The notes: generated by a model from the letters alone, not told the origin. 64,000 bases of DNA from Wolbachia endosymbiont (group A) of Rhinocyllus conicus (GCF_947250775.1 NZ_OX366349.1:1178001-1242000); one strand, 5' to 3'; shown: positions 1 to 9,355, numbered from the stretch's first letter. Translations and numbers: made by a program.

Positions 1-642
1 GAAAAAATTGATCATTATGCTTATTATCGTTGTATTGGTAGAGATTCTTACCGTTTTGGTGGTAATAAAATTTGTGATAATAAACACATTCGTACAGATG
101 CATTAGAAACAGCCGTTTGGGAAGAGGTTAAGCATTTATTGAAAAATCCAAATAGGGTTTTAGAAGAATACAGGCGTAGACTTTCAGAGCTTAAAAAATC
201 ATCATGGGATCAAAAAAGCGATTTACTAGAGAAACAAGAAAATAAATTAAAACGTGGTATTGCTAGACTTATTGATAGTTATGCTCAAGAATATATTAAT
301 CAAGAAGAATTTGAACCACGAATTAAAGCAATGAAACAAAGTTTAAAAACAATTGAAGAGGAGAAGAAAAGGATATTCGATCAAAAGAAATTAAAACAGG
401 AATTAACTTTGGTTGTAACCAATTTAGAAGACTTTTCTTCCAATATTACATCAAACCTTGATAACGCAGACTGGCTAACTAAACGTGATATTATTAGAAC
501 GTTAGTCAAGAGAATTGAAATTAACCTTGAGGACGTAAATGTGGTATTTCGTGTAAAAGAGCTACCAAACTCTCCTGGAAATAATCGAGAAGAAAAGAAA
601 AATTTGCAACATTGTTGGCGGGGTAATTTCAGAGCTAAGTAG
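1..642 (+). CDS. Large serine recombinase, C-terminal part (5' end outside window)
   Basis: Frame 1 is open from the first base to a TAG at 640-642, so the gene is cut by the window edge. The visible part has the end of a recombinase zinc beta ribbon (YYRCIG, then CDNKHIRTDALE) followed by a long charged coiled-coil region and the HCWRG-type tail usual in this family. The N-terminal resolvase domain with the catalytic serine is not in view. The family does site-specific recombination for phages or integrative elements. Its 3' end overlaps the reading frame of the next phage gene, which suggests insertion exactly there. The first in-frame ATG is at 139 but is internal. Confidence 0.85.
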   Translation, partial: EKIDHYAYYRCIGRDSYRFGGNKICDNKHIRTDALETAVWEEVKHLLKNPNRVLEEYRRRLSELKKSSWDQKSDLLEKQENKLKRGIARLIDSYAQEYINQEEFEPRIKAMKQSLKTIEEEKKRIFDQKKLKQELTLVVTNLEDFSSNITSNLDNADWLTKRDIIRTLVKRIEINLEDVNVVFRVKELPNSPGNNREEKKNLQHCWRGNFRAK

Positions 643-1069
643 AAAATTAGCGAATATCATTCGTATAGGAGTTGTAAAAGAAATAGATTATGAAAAAGCA
701 AAAGTAAGAGTTAAAATAGGAGATATTGTAACAGATTATCTGCCATGGATAACAAGTAAAGCAGGAAAAGATAGAGATTGGTCTCCGCCAGATATTGATG
801 GACAGGTTATGGTATTTTCTCCTCTTGGTGAACTATCATTAGGAGTGGTGTTAGCAGGAATATATCAGGAAAAATACCATGCACCAGAGAATAAAAAAGA
901 AATAAATAGTATAAAATTTCAAGATGGGACGAAGTTTACATATGATAAGGAAAAGCATCATTTAGAGATTGAAGTAGTAGACAAAATAACACTGAAAGCT
1001 GGGGGATCGAGAATAGAAATGACAAAAAGTGGAATAAAATTGAAGGCAGATAAAATAAACCTTAATTAA
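626..1069 (+). CDS. Phage baseplate assembly protein V (gpV-like), canonical start codon missing
   Basis: About 148 residues in frame 2, reading ISELSRKLANIIRIGVVKE and onward to LKADKINLN. This matches the spike/baseplate gpV family of contractile-tailed phages. There is no ATG, GTG or TTG between the upstream in-frame stop at 554 and the ATG at 809, yet the protein-like sequence clearly begins near 626, overlapping the last codons of the recombinase. Translation may start at ATT 626, at 809 giving an 86-residue truncated form, or not at all. Immediately followed by the PAAR gene (stop TAA, then ATG at 1070), so it belongs to the baseplate operon. Confidence 0.75.
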   Translation: MSELSRKLANIIRIGVVKEIDYEKAKVRVKIGDIVTDYLPWITSKAGKDRDWSPPDIDGQVMVFSPLGELSLGVVLAGIYQEKYHAPENKKEINSIKFQDGTKFTYDKEKHHLEIEVVDKITLKAGGSRIEMTKSGIKLKADKINLN

Positions 1070-1324
1070 ATGAATAAATCGGTTGTGCGAGTAGGAGATT
1101 ATTGTGTAGAAGTAACACCGCATTTTTGCATTAGTGGGAGTAACAATGTTTTTGTAAATGGTAAGCCAATTTGCCGAAAAGGAGATAATTTTACAGAAAG
1201 TAGAGTATTAACTGAAGGATCAAAAACAGTGTTTGCAAATGGCTATAGTATAGGAAGAGTAGGAGATATAGTTTCATGTGGGTTTAAAGTAATAAAAGGC
1301 AGTGAAGACGTGTTTGCAGACTAA
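1070..1324 (+). CDS. PAAR-like spike-tip protein of phage WO
   Basis: 84 residues with two similar halves, each containing a V(F)VNG/VFANG loop, as in PAAR or PAAR-like proteins that cap the gpV spike of contractile injection systems. The order V, PAAR, W, J, I is the usual tail-tip order. It starts directly after the gpV stop and ends 2 nt before the next gene, so the genes are probably translationally coupled. Paired cysteines (C18, C25, C40) are visible. Metal binding is known in PAAR families but is only inferred here. Confidence 0.75.
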   Translation: MNKSVVRVGDYCVEVTPHFCISGSNNVFVNGKPICRKGDNFTESRVLTEGSKTVFANGYSIGRVGDIVSCGFKVIKGSEDVFAD

Positions 1325-1326
1325 AA

Positions 1327-1662
1327 ATGAAAGGAATGGATACTAAAACAGGAAAAGCGTTAGAAGGAATAGAGCACTTAAAGCAATCAATAATTGATAT
1401 ACTGACCACTCCTGTTAACAGTAGGATCATGAGAAGGGATTATGGGTCGAGATTATTTGAGTTAGTGGATAAGCCAATAAATAGAGATTTAACACTTGAG
1501 ATATATGCAGCAACTGCAGAAGCTTTGGAAAAATGGGGAAAGAGGTTTAAGTTAGAAAAAGTAAAAGTTGAAGGAGTAAAAGAAGGGAGAGTAACATTGA
1601 ATTTAGAAGGTGTCTATCTTTCAGAAGGTAAGTTCATAAATATTAATGGAGTAGTTGTTTAA
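1327..1662 (+). CDS. Phage baseplate assembly protein W (gp25/lysozyme-like fold)
   Basis: 111 residues. The segment SIIDILTTPVNSRIMRRDYGSR is the hallmark of the gpW/gp25 family, which forms the baseplate wedge with gpJ. The family adopts a lysozyme-like fold but is structural. Spacing to the PAAR gene is 2 nt and to gpJ 2 nt, so it sits in a tight operon. Length is normal for WO gpW. No defect is seen. Confidence 0.9.
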   Translation: MKGMDTKTGKALEGIEHLKQSIIDILTTPVNSRIMRRDYGSRLFELVDKPINRDLTLEIYAATAEALEKWGKRFKLEKVKVEGVKEGRVTLNLEGVYLSEGKFININGVVV

Positions 1663-1664
1663 AA

Positions 1665-2465
1665 ATGCAGCAGCCAAATATTATCGAACCACTGAACTTT
1701 GAAGAGATTTTTTCTCGGATGAAGGAAGAGTTAGTGAAGCGTGATGCAAGCTTTACAGGATTGGTGGAAAGTGATCCAGCAATGAAGATATTAGAAGTAG
1801 CAGCATGGAGAGAACTTTTGCTCAGAGAAAGAATAAATGAAGCAGTAGAGAGTAATTTACTTAAATTTGCGACAGGAGAAGATCTTGATAACTTAGCTGA
1901 GTTTTATGGAGTGGAAAGACAAAAAGAAGAAGAGGATGAAAGATTTAGAAAGAGGGTAAAAGCAAAAATAGCAGGTTGGTCAACAGGAGGAAGTAAGGAA
2001 TATTATAAATATCATGCACTGTCAGCAGATAGTAGAGTAAAAGATGCACTAGTAGAATCACCTATACCAGGAAAAGTACAAATTTCAATCTTATCAACAC
2101 AATTATCCACAACTGGCATAGTGTTAGAAGAGCTACTTGAAATTGTAAGAAAGCAAGTTACTAGAGATGATATAAGGGTTTTAACAGATACAGTAACAGT
2201 AATTGGTTGCAATATTACGGAAATAGATATTCACAGCAGAATGAGCATAAGTCCTGTAATATCGAAGGAGGAAATCAAGAAGCAGTTCATTAAGAAGTTT
2301 GAAGCAAATAGAAGGCTGGGATGGAATGTTACAAAATCATGGATAATAGCGAATCTATTTGTAGATGGTGTAGAAAATGTGGAATTGATCGAGCCAAGAG
2401 AGGATGTTGTGGTTCTGGGAAATGAATCTGCAAATTTGAAAAATTTAAAGATTGAGTTGAATTAA
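1665..2465 (+). CDS. Phage baseplate protein J
   Basis: 266 residues of the Baseplate_J/gp47 family, a wedge component joining the sheath initiator to the tail-tip ring. Recognisable family features are the N-terminal LNFEEIFSRMKEELVKRD, the helix EVAAWRELLLRERINEAV and the segment GEDLDNLAEFYGVER. The stop TAA (2463-2465) shares its last A with the ATG of gpI, a classic translational-coupling overlap. Length is typical. Confidence 0.9.
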   Translation: MQQPNIIEPLNFEEIFSRMKEELVKRDASFTGLVESDPAMKILEVAAWRELLLRERINEAVESNLLKFATGEDLDNLAEFYGVERQKEEEDERFRKRVKAKIAGWSTGGSKEYYKYHALSADSRVKDALVESPIPGKVQISILSTQLSTTGIVLEELLEIVRKQVTRDDIRVLTDTVTVIGCNITEIDIHSRMSISPVISKEEIKKQFIKKFEANRRLGWNVTKSWIIANLFVDGVENVELIEPREDVVVLGNESANLKNLKIELN

Positions 2466-3619
2466 TGTTATTGCCACCAAATGCAACAAAACAGGAAAAA
2501 GCGCTAGTAGATGCGATAGATTATAAGGTTGATCTGAGCTGTATCAGAGGATTTAAGTTTAGTCTTAAAGAAGAAATATTGCCGTGGATAATAGAAGAAT
2601 ATGGTTTAGAAGAGATACTGCGTTGGGTAAAAGATAGAAGAAAAGCCGTAGTAGAAGGAGTAAAATTTCAAAGACTGAGAGGAACTCCAGCATCACTAAA
2701 AATAGCATTAAAATGGGCAAATATAGAAGATATTACAATTATTGAAGAGCCACCCGGTAAACACTTTTTTGAGTTGCAAGTAGGGATAAAAGAGGTACAA
2801 AATGACTTCTTCGTAGATGCAGTAGTAGAGCTGGCAAAACTATCACTGCCTGTAAGATCCAGATTGATGAGGATTTTTAACGATTATTATAATGTGCAGA
2901 GATTTATATTGGATGAGAGTTTATTTGGAGATCTTCTGTCTGATTATTCAGGGGTAAAAATAGAAAAAGATGGACCAGTGTTATCATTTGGAAGAGTAAA
3001 TTTTTTCAGGTCTAGTGGTCCAGTTATTAGGATTATAGAAAACTATCTACGCGATCATTATGAACGAGCTTTAAGCAATGATATATATCGCCTAGATGTA
3101 GCAATCCTTGGAGAAACCGAGCCTCACACAAAGAATTATAACGGTATTTATGAAAGAAATCATTTGTGGTACAACTTAAAAGCACTATATCCATTACCAC
3201 AGAGTTTATTACCATCGATTAAATTTGCAAAAGCGCAGATAGTATTATCAGACAGTTGGGATTTAGGAGACATAAATACGTGCTTTCCAGTAAGTAGCGT
3301 AGAAGAAAGAGGAAATAAATTTGTATTGGGAAGCGATAAACTTTCAGGGCAATATTGGAATTTAAAACACAAGCCAATTTTAGAAAGGTTTAGCGTTACT
3401 CACCACTACAAAATAGAAAACTATACAGATCAGAAGATTACAAAATATGGTTTAGCAGAACACAACGTTTACTATAAAAATGATTTAGAGCAAAAAGACT
3501 CAATACACGAGTTAGAAAAGCACATTTTAGTATTTTACCCGGGAGTACTGAAGTGGCACGAACATCGACATTTGCACAGAAGTTGGAAAGATAGTCGAAT
3601 AATATCTCTAATAAGTTAA
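2465..3619 (+). CDS. Phage tail protein I (P2 gpI-like)
   Basis: 384 residues. The N-terminal half has the tail-I signature: LPPNATKQEKALVDAID, then a helix-rich stretch with QRLRGTPASLKIALKW. It is longer than P2 gpI (about 176 residues). The extra C-terminal half, with tryptophan- and tyrosine-rich repeats, is seen in WO homologues and may contact the fibre. Starts by overlap with gpJ. No fibre (gpH) gene follows; two ankyrin genes lie where one would be expected. Confidence 0.85.
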   Translation: MLLPPNATKQEKALVDAIDYKVDLSCIRGFKFSLKEEILPWIIEEYGLEEILRWVKDRRKAVVEGVKFQRLRGTPASLKIALKWANIEDITIIEEPPGKHFFELQVGIKEVQNDFFVDAVVELAKLSLPVRSRLMRIFNDYYNVQRFILDESLFGDLLSDYSGVKIEKDGPVLSFGRVNFFRSSGPVIRIIENYLRDHYERALSNDIYRLDVAILGETEPHTKNYNGIYERNHLWYNLKALYPLPQSLLPSIKFAKAQIVLSDSWDLGDINTCFPVSSVEERGNKFVLGSDKLSGQYWNLKHKPILERFSVTHHYKIENYTDQKITKYGLAEHNVYYKNDLEQKDSIHELEKHILVFYPGVLKWHEHRHLHRSWKDSRIISLIS

Positions 3620-3787
3620 GTACTTATATTTAGATTCTCATATATTATATTAATAATAGGTAAAAGTGTATGAAATAAAAAGAAAAGGACTTGCTTTCTC
3701 ATGCTAAAACGGACATGACTTGAATAGCAGCAGGTAAACATAAGAAATTTATCTGGCGCTAGAAAAGCTAATTTTGTGAGGTATGAA

Positions 3788-4492
3788 ATGAGTTTTAGCA
3801 AGAGTAAGTTTTTTAAAGAAGTATCAAGTAACGGGTTTAAAAACATTAATAAAAGAAATGAAGAAGGAGAGACGATCTTGCATCAAGCAGTAGAAATCTC
3901 CGATTACAAAACAGTAAGATTATTAATAAAAAAAGGGGCAGAGGTAAATGCAAGAGATAAAAATGGTTATACACCACTACACTGTGCAGTATTCGCAAAG
4001 AGTTTAGAAAATGTAAAAGTGCTGCTAAGGGAAGGAGCGGAAGTAAATGCCACTCAATATGTCAGTGGATGTACGCCACTCCACTCTGCGTGCAAAATAG
4101 GAGGAGTTGAAATAATAAAAGAGCTAGTAAAAGCGGGAGCTGAAGTTAATCAACTGAATAAGTACGGTGCAACACCAATGTATTACATCTGGGAAAGTGA
4201 AAAGTATCGTCTATGTGATAGCAAAGAGAGTGAAGAGGCGAGTAAATTTCTGAGAGAACAAGGAGGAATAACAAAAAGTAGAGAACTGACGTGCTATGGA
4301 ATAGAGAGGCTAGTGGGAGAAATAGCAGACATGTTGAATGGGAGTTATTTGCCAGAGTTAAAAATAATAGAGATAGAAGAAATAAGGAAGAGAGACAAAT
4401 CACTGATAAAGGAAGAATGTAAAAATTTAGCAAGCAAAATAATGAGCCAAGTGAACGAAATGATAGATGAGGTAGCGAAAAGGAAGGTTTAA
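3788..4492 (+). CDS. Ankyrin-repeat protein of phage WO (first of two)
   Basis: 234 residues from ATG 3788, chosen because GAGG lies 6 nt upstream; an upstream GTG at 3776 overlaps that ribosome-binding site and is unlikely. About three ankyrin repeats (GETILHQAVEISDYKTVRLLIKKGAEVNARD, split here by repeat register) occupy residues 20-115. A charged helical C-terminus of about 100 residues follows. Ankyrin repeats mediate protein-protein contacts and are common in Wolbachia candidate effectors. Its position after gpI suggests a tail-associated or lysogenic-conversion gene. No signal peptide or membrane segment is visible. Confidence 0.8.
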   Translation: MSFSKSKFFKEVSSNGFKNINKRNEEGETILHQAVEISDYKTVRLLIKKGAEVNARDKNGYTPLHCAVFAKSLENVKVLLREGAEVNATQYVSGCTPLHSACKIGGVEIIKELVKAGAEVNQLNKYGATPMYYIWESEKYRLCDSKESEEASKFLREQGGITKSRELTCYGIERLVGEIADMLNGSYLPELKIIEIEEIRKRDKSLIKEECKNLASKIMSQVNEMIDEVAKRKV

Positions 4493-4530
4493 AAGAGGGA
4501 TTTAAATTTAAAGAAAAGGTGAGGTGGATT

Positions 4531-5004
4531 ATGTTAAAGCTTGGCAAATTTAATAAGTCAGCAAAAGAATTATTAGAGAACTCATATGAAAATATTTATG
4601 AAAGAGACGAGAAGGAAAGAACAGCTCTGCATTATGCAGTAGAAGCAAAAACAGTGAAGTTATTAGTTGAAAAAGGAGTGAATGTGAATGCAGCAGATGT
4701 AGAAGGATACACAGCACTGCACCTAGCGGTAACGGAGAAACGTCTAGAAATCGTGAGGGAATTGATAAAATCAGGAGCGAATGTAAATGCGGAAGAATAT
4801 GAAAATAAATGCACTCCATTGCACCTTGCATGTATGGTGGGGAAAGTGGAAATAGTAAAAGAGTTAGTGGAAGCAGGAGCAGAAATAGAGCAAGCAGATA
4901 AATTTGGAATGACGGCAATAGATTATGCGAAAAATAGTAAAGAAGTAACTGAAGTATTGAAGAAAGAAACGGACAGAATTGAAAAGTTATTTATGAGAGG
5001 CTGA
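4531..5004 (+). CDS. Ankyrin-repeat protein of phage WO (second of two)
   Basis: 157 residues from ATG 4531, which has AGGTGAGG 6 nt upstream; a GTG at 4519 lies within that ribosome-binding site. About three ankyrin repeats fill most of the protein (TALHYAVEAKTVKLLVEKG, YTALHLAVTEKRLEIVREL, CTPLHLACMVGKVEIVKEL). It resembles its upstream neighbour in N-terminal layout and repeat wording, so the two are probably an old tandem duplication. The gene ends 4 nt before the DUF2924 gene. Confidence 0.8.
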   Translation: MLKLGKFNKSAKELLENSYENIYERDEKERTALHYAVEAKTVKLLVEKGVNVNAADVEGYTALHLAVTEKRLEIVRELIKSGANVNAEEYENKCTPLHLACMVGKVEIVKELVEAGAEIEQADKFGMTAIDYAKNSKEVTEVLKKETDRIEKLFMRG

Positions 5005-5008
5005 AAAC

Positions 5009-5440
5009 ATGGAGGAAGAAATAGAAAAGAAAGTAATGAATTTAGAGAGAAAACCTTTGGGTGAGCTGAGAAAAACGTGGAAGAAGGTATTTGGGGAAGA
5101 GGCGCCTAGGTATTCAAAGAAATATCTGATACCGAGGTTAGCTTATAGAATGCAGGAGGAAGCATATGGAGAAATGTCAAGAAAAGGAGCAAAAAGACTA
5201 GAGTATCTGGCAGATCGACTAGAGAAGGGAAAAAGAATAAGTAGTGACAAACTTCCAGTAGCAGGAACAGAGCTAATATTAGAGAGAGGGGAAGAAACGC
5301 ATGCGGTAATGGTAACAGATCAGGGTTTAATCTACAGAGAAGAATTTTTTACGTCATTGTCAGCAGTAGCCGGAAAAATAATGGGAATGAGCTATAATGG
5401 ACCTTTATTATTCGGGATGCGTGATAAAAATGGGAGCTGA
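5009..5440 (+). CDS. DUF2924 domain protein, recombinase-linked
   Basis: 143 residues matching the DUF2924 pattern: LGELRKTWKKVFGEEAPRYS, then LIPRLAYRMQEEAYG, and a C-terminal YNGPLLFG. In alphaproteobacterial phages this family is usually encoded just before a large serine recombinase, as here, and may be a recombination partner; no function is proven. It ends inside the upstream region of the recombinase gene, overlapping it slightly if the 5430 start is used. Confidence 0.8.
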   Translation: MEEEIEKKVMNLERKPLGELRKTWKKVFGEEAPRYSKKYLIPRLAYRMQEEAYGEMSRKGAKRLEYLADRLEKGKRISSDKLPVAGTELILERGEETHAVMVTDQGLIYREEFFTSLSAVAGKIMGMSYNGPLLFGMRDKNGS

Positions 5441-6935
5441 AGAGGAGAAAATGCTAAAAGAGGTAAGGTGCGCGATATATACTAGGAAGTCAAATGAAGA
5501 CGGGTTAGAGCAGAAGTTTAACAGTTTAGATGCCCAGCGAGTAGCATGTGAAAAATACATAAAGAGCAGAGAAGGCTGGGTAGCATTGGCCAAAAGGTAC
5601 GACGATGGAGGTTTCTCAGGAAAGAATTTAGAAAGACCAGCGATAAAGGAATTATTTGCAGACGTGAAAGGAGGAGAGATAGATTGTGTGGTAGTATATA
5701 CTCTGGATAGGCTATCAAGGGAAACAAAAGACAGCATTGAAGTAACATCATTTTTTAGAAGGCACCGAGTAAATTTTGTAGCAGTAACGCAGATATTTGA
5801 TAATAATACGCCAATGGGAAAGTTCGTACAAACGGTGTTATCAGGAGCAGCACAACTAGAAAGAGAAATGATAGTAGAGAGAGTAAAAAATAAAATAGCA
5901 ACATCAAAAGAACAAGGACTATGGATGGGTGGAACTTTGCCGCTGGGATATGATGTAAAAGATAAAGAATTAATAATAAATGAGAAAGAAGCGAAAACAG
6001 TAAAGCATATATTTGAAAGATATGTGGAGCTAAAGTCAATGGCAGAGTTGGCAAGAGAGTTAAATAGAGAAGGTTACAGAACAAAATCAGATATCTTTAA
6101 AAAAGCGACGGTGAGAAGAATAATAACAAATCCAATATATATGGGAAAGATAAGACATTATGAGAAAGAGTATGAGGGAAAGCATGAAGCAATAATAAAA
6201 GAGGAAAAATGGCAAAAAGCACAGGAATTGATAAAGAATCAACCATATAGAAAAGCAAAATATGAGGAAGCGCTGCTTAGAGGAATAATCAAGTGCAAGA
6301 GCTGTGATGTAAATATGACTTTGACCTATGCAAAAAAGGAAAATAAAAGGTACCGATATTATATATGTAATAACCATTTAAGAGGAAAAAATTGTGAATC
6401 AATAAATCGAACAGTAGTAGCAGGAGAAGTGGAAAAAGAAGTAATGAAGAGAGCAGAGCACCTATACAAAAATTGGCAAGAAAAAGCAGAAGAGTGGAAA
6501 AATTTAAGTTTCGGAGAACAGAAAGAAGCAGTGAAGAAATTAATAAAGGGAGTAATGGTAAAAGGGGATGGAATAGAGGTGAGTTCAGAGGATAAGGTGG
6601 AATTTATACCAATAAAAAAGAAAGGAAACAAATGCACAGTAGTAGAACCAGAAGGCAAAACAAACAATGCGCTACTGAAAGCAGTGGTAAGAGCCCATCT
6701 GTGGAAACGTCAACTAGAGGAAGGAAAACATAGAAGTGTGAAAGAGCTGAGCATTAAAATTAACATAGGTACAAGACGAATACAACAAATTTTAAGGTTA
6801 AATTATTTAGCTCCGAAGATTAAGGAAGACATAGTAAATGGGAGACAGCCAAGGGGTTTGAAGTTAGTTGATTTGAGAGAAATACCGATGCTGTGGAGTG
6901 AACAATTAGAGAAGTTTTACGGCTCAGCGTCGTAA
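5430..6935 (+). CDS. Phage WO large serine recombinase (integrase)
   Basis: About 501 residues. The N-terminal resolvase domain has the catalytic serine in AIYTRKSNEDG, a conserved arginine cluster (DRLSRETKDS) and GAAQLEREMIVERV. A recombinase domain follows, then a zinc ribbon (CKSCDVN near residue 290, CNNHLRGKNC near 320). This enzyme integrates and excises WO through att sites. Two starts are possible: ATG 5430 without a clear ribosome-binding site, and ATG 5451 (MLKEVRCAIYTRK) with AGAGGAG just upstream; 5451 is likely the real one. The frame looks intact. Confidence 0.88.
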   Translation: MGAEEEKMLKEVRCAIYTRKSNEDGLEQKFNSLDAQRVACEKYIKSREGWVALAKRYDDGGFSGKNLERPAIKELFADVKGGEIDCVVVYTLDRLSRETKDSIEVTSFFRRHRVNFVAVTQIFDNNTPMGKFVQTVLSGAAQLEREMIVERVKNKIATSKEQGLWMGGTLPLGYDVKDKELIINEKEAKTVKHIFERYVELKSMAELARELNREGYRTKSDIFKKATVRRIITNPIYMGKIRHYEKEYEGKHEAIIKEEKWQKAQELIKNQPYRKAKYEEALLRGIIKCKSCDVNMTLTYAKKENKRYRYYICNNHLRGKNCESINRTVVAGEVEKEVMKRAEHLYKNWQEKAEEWKNLSFGEQKEAVKKLIKGVMVKGDGIEVSSEDKVEFIPIKKKGNKCTVVEPEGKTNNALLKAVVRAHLWKRQLEEGKHRSVKELSIKINIGTRRIQQILRLNYLAPKIKEDIVNGRQPRGLKLVDLREIPMLWSEQLEKFYGSAS

Positions 6936-7339
6936 CGTTTATAAAAACAACATGAAAAAACATCGAAAAAAGTATGTGCCAGAAAATTAAAAAAGGTTAT
7001 TGCAAAAGGAGCTACTACAAAGGGCCACACAAAAAGATGTTGAAATCGATATAGAAGAGCAAATAAATGTTACAAAATCAATTATGTAAAAATATCAATA
7101 CAAGTGATGAAGATTTTAGCATATTAGGTGCAACAATGGTAGAAAATGATCCAATTTTAGCTGCATATTTTAATAGTAGACCTGGAGTGTAAAAGGCAGC
7201 TCAGCCAATTGTATGTCCCATATCCTCATTTTGTAGCCAGCTTAAAAACAATATAAAAGAGTATTCTTAGAAGACATTGGTACAATTTCCTTAATCTATA
7301 AATTATAGTAGTTTGTATTTAAATAATAATCTTCAACTT
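6936..7339. other. Intergenic segment with decayed coding remnant
   Basis: About 400 bp between the recombinase and the convergent module gene. No intact gene is seen. One short open stretch reads NTSDEDFSILGATMV then AAYFNSRPGV before a stop at about 7190, which looks like the end of a decayed gene, but I cannot name it. The start of this segment, just past the recombinase, is a plausible place for a phage attachment site; no core repeat was found in the window. Confidence 0.4.
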
Positions 7340-9295
7340 TTATGGCAAACTAGCAATTTTTCCCCTAGAATCAGAAGCCCTTCTTAGCTCTTCACGTCCT
7401 ACCCATGAATCTTTGTTCTTGTTAGACTCGCTTATTACTTCAGGACGCATTAATCCACCAGATCTAGCAAAAACACCTCGATCTATAGCTTCAATAACCG
7501 GTAAACCTCCCAATAAGCAATTTTGCCCTATTTCTTCATGACTTGCTATTTCTTCAAATAGATCTTCATCGCTCACTTCTACTCTTATCAACTTTTTATT
7601 GTTCTCATCAGGATATAATCTAACTTCTAATTCTCCCAAACTAGTATAGAAAGTTAATGCTATACTGCTACCTTCTGTAAGGTCTGTGTAATTCCTTATG
7701 CCATCTTCAGTTTTAATTTCTACTTCACTTTTACCGATCTTTACTATATTTCTTCCACATTTTACATCTCCATCGGTTAGACCTAAATCCCTTACCCCAT
7801 CTGTTATCTTTATAATGTCTATTTTACTATCTTTAGAATATTCTAAGTAAAAAACGGAGTTGTCTATTCTTGCATCTTTTAGCTCGCTATTGGTTGCACT
7901 TTTTGCGATTTCAATAAACTTATGAGAATTGCTAACATAATCTATATAAGCTTTTTTTAGGTTAGTTTTATGCTCTTTAAATTCTGATGTCAGTGTGTTA
8001 GCATCAACTGTATTACCAAACACTGCCCCTTTTGATACTAATTGACATATTATATTACTAGCAACTTTAGGATTTTTTTCCAACTCACTGATTTTTTTCA
8101 TCACATAATCGGTAAAAGTGTACTCATTACCTGAAAAGAAATCTTGTGAAAGAGAATAGTTTAATCGTACACCAGACTTTATAGCATCGTTTACAATCTC
8201 TTCAAGTTCAGCCATGTTTTGAGCCTGAAACACCTTATCAGAAAACTCATTTAACTTTTCCTTTTGATTTGAGGTTAAATTAACGAGTAATTTACTGACC
8301 TGTCCTTTCTTTTGCTGACGATAAATATTTATACCATAATCTAATGCTCCTGCTTCTAGAAATATTTTTCTTAACTCTTGAGCAAGATCTTCATTATCCC
8401 AAGCAAAACGATCAACATACGAAAACACTTTTGATTCACCCATTCCTTGCCTAATATTTAGCACTACTTTTAGGTCTGAATCTCTTTTATGCTTACTTAA
8501 AAACTCCTTTAAATTTTTAGTGCAGTCTGAATCGAGTACAAGTAAGTCATACAATTCCTTATTCATCTTTTTCTGTTTACCAGTTAAAAATAATTCTTCA
8601 ATATCATAGCAGAGGTTATTAGTTGCTATTCGTTGTGGAGTTTTACCCTTTCTACTTGTTATATTAGGTTTAGCTCCTTTCAAAAGAAGAGAGTTTGCAT
8701 TATCGTGGTGACCTTTGGCAGCAGCAAGGTATAATGGTGTTTTTCCTTTATTATCTTGTATGTTAGGATCTGCGCCTGCTTCTAAGAGTAAATCTATAGC
8801 CTGATTTCCTGTGCGACGAAATCCACCAATGTTTGCTCCTGCAATCGCATGCAATACTGTTGATTGAGATTCTCCTCTTCTTAGGTTAAGAATTACTTTT
8901 AAATCTTTATTGTTTCTATTATCATGTAAAAATTCTTCAAGGGGCTCAGTATTATCAAATGAACCACAGTTAGAAGTTAAACATTTTAGAGCACTAAGTA
9001 ACTTTTTGTTTAAATTTTTTTGACTTGGTGTAAGGTCATGATCTAGAGCAAACCAAACACAAATCTGTTCACTTAATCCAAGTTTGCTATCTATCAAAGA
9101 TAATGGTTCATTATAGTTTCTGACTGATGGTAAGTCTCCTGAGTACCACATATCATTCATCAGCTCATTTAATAAATGCTCTTTAGATGATAGATGTTCT
9201 ATAATTGATTCATATTCAAAATCAGATGGCTCTGGTTTGGATTTTGGTTTTAGTAGATTGATAATAGATTTTACTATCCCAGTAGACTCACCCAT
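7340..9295 (-). CDS. Ankyrin protein with shared C-terminal module (family copy 1)
   Basis: 651 residues. Two ankyrin repeats at about 165-235 (GADPNIQDNKGKTPLYLAAA, then GAKPNITSRKGKTPQRIA). A middle region has the pattern GVRLN...YTFTDYV...SKGAVF. A C-terminal module at about 470-620 reads YLEYSKDSKIDIIKI, then VKIGKSEVEI, RNYTDLTEGSS, TSLGELEVRLY and EEIGQNCLLGG. This module recurs in the genes at 9451-10890 and 33073-34203. No signal peptide or membrane helix. Start ATG at 9293-9295 has AGAGGG upstream, and a near-consensus promoter precedes it. Function unknown; the location suggests an effector. Confidence 0.8.
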   Translation of the reverse strand: MGESTGIVKSIINLLKPKSKPEPSDFEYESIIEHLSSKEHLLNELMNDMWYSGDLPSVRNYNEPLSLIDSKLGLSEQICVWFALDHDLTPSQKNLNKKLLSALKCLTSNCGSFDNTEPLEEFLHDNRNNKDLKVILNLRRGESQSTVLHAIAGANIGGFRRTGNQAIDLLLEAGADPNIQDNKGKTPLYLAAAKGHHDNANSLLLKGAKPNITSRKGKTPQRIATNNLCYDIEELFLTGKQKKMNKELYDLLVLDSDCTKNLKEFLSKHKRDSDLKVVLNIRQGMGESKVFSYVDRFAWDNEDLAQELRKIFLEAGALDYGINIYRQQKKGQVSKLLVNLTSNQKEKLNEFSDKVFQAQNMAELEEIVNDAIKSGVRLNYSLSQDFFSGNEYTFTDYVMKKISELEKNPKVASNIICQLVSKGAVFGNTVDANTLTSEFKEHKTNLKKAYIDYVSNSHKFIEIAKSATNSELKDARIDNSVFYLEYSKDSKIDIIKITDGVRDLGLTDGDVKCGRNIVKIGKSEVEIKTEDGIRNYTDLTEGSSIALTFYTSLGELEVRLYPDENNKKLIRVEVSDEDLFEEIASHEEIGQNCLLGGLPVIEAIDRGVFARSGGLMRPEVISESNKNKDSWVGREELRRASDSRGKIASLP

Positions 9296-9326
9296 ACTTA
9301 TCCCTCTAAGCTAAGATATATGATAC

Positions 9327-9355
9327 ATTGTATGCGATATGTAACATTAAGTCAA
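9327..9355 (-). promoter_or_regulatory. Predicted sigma-70 promoter for the module gene at 7340-9295
   Basis: Read on the minus strand: TTGACT (9355-9350), a 17-nt spacer, TACAAT (9332-9327). This is 5/6 and 5/6 to consensus at ideal spacing, and lies about 32 nt before the start codon. Confidence 0.75.
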
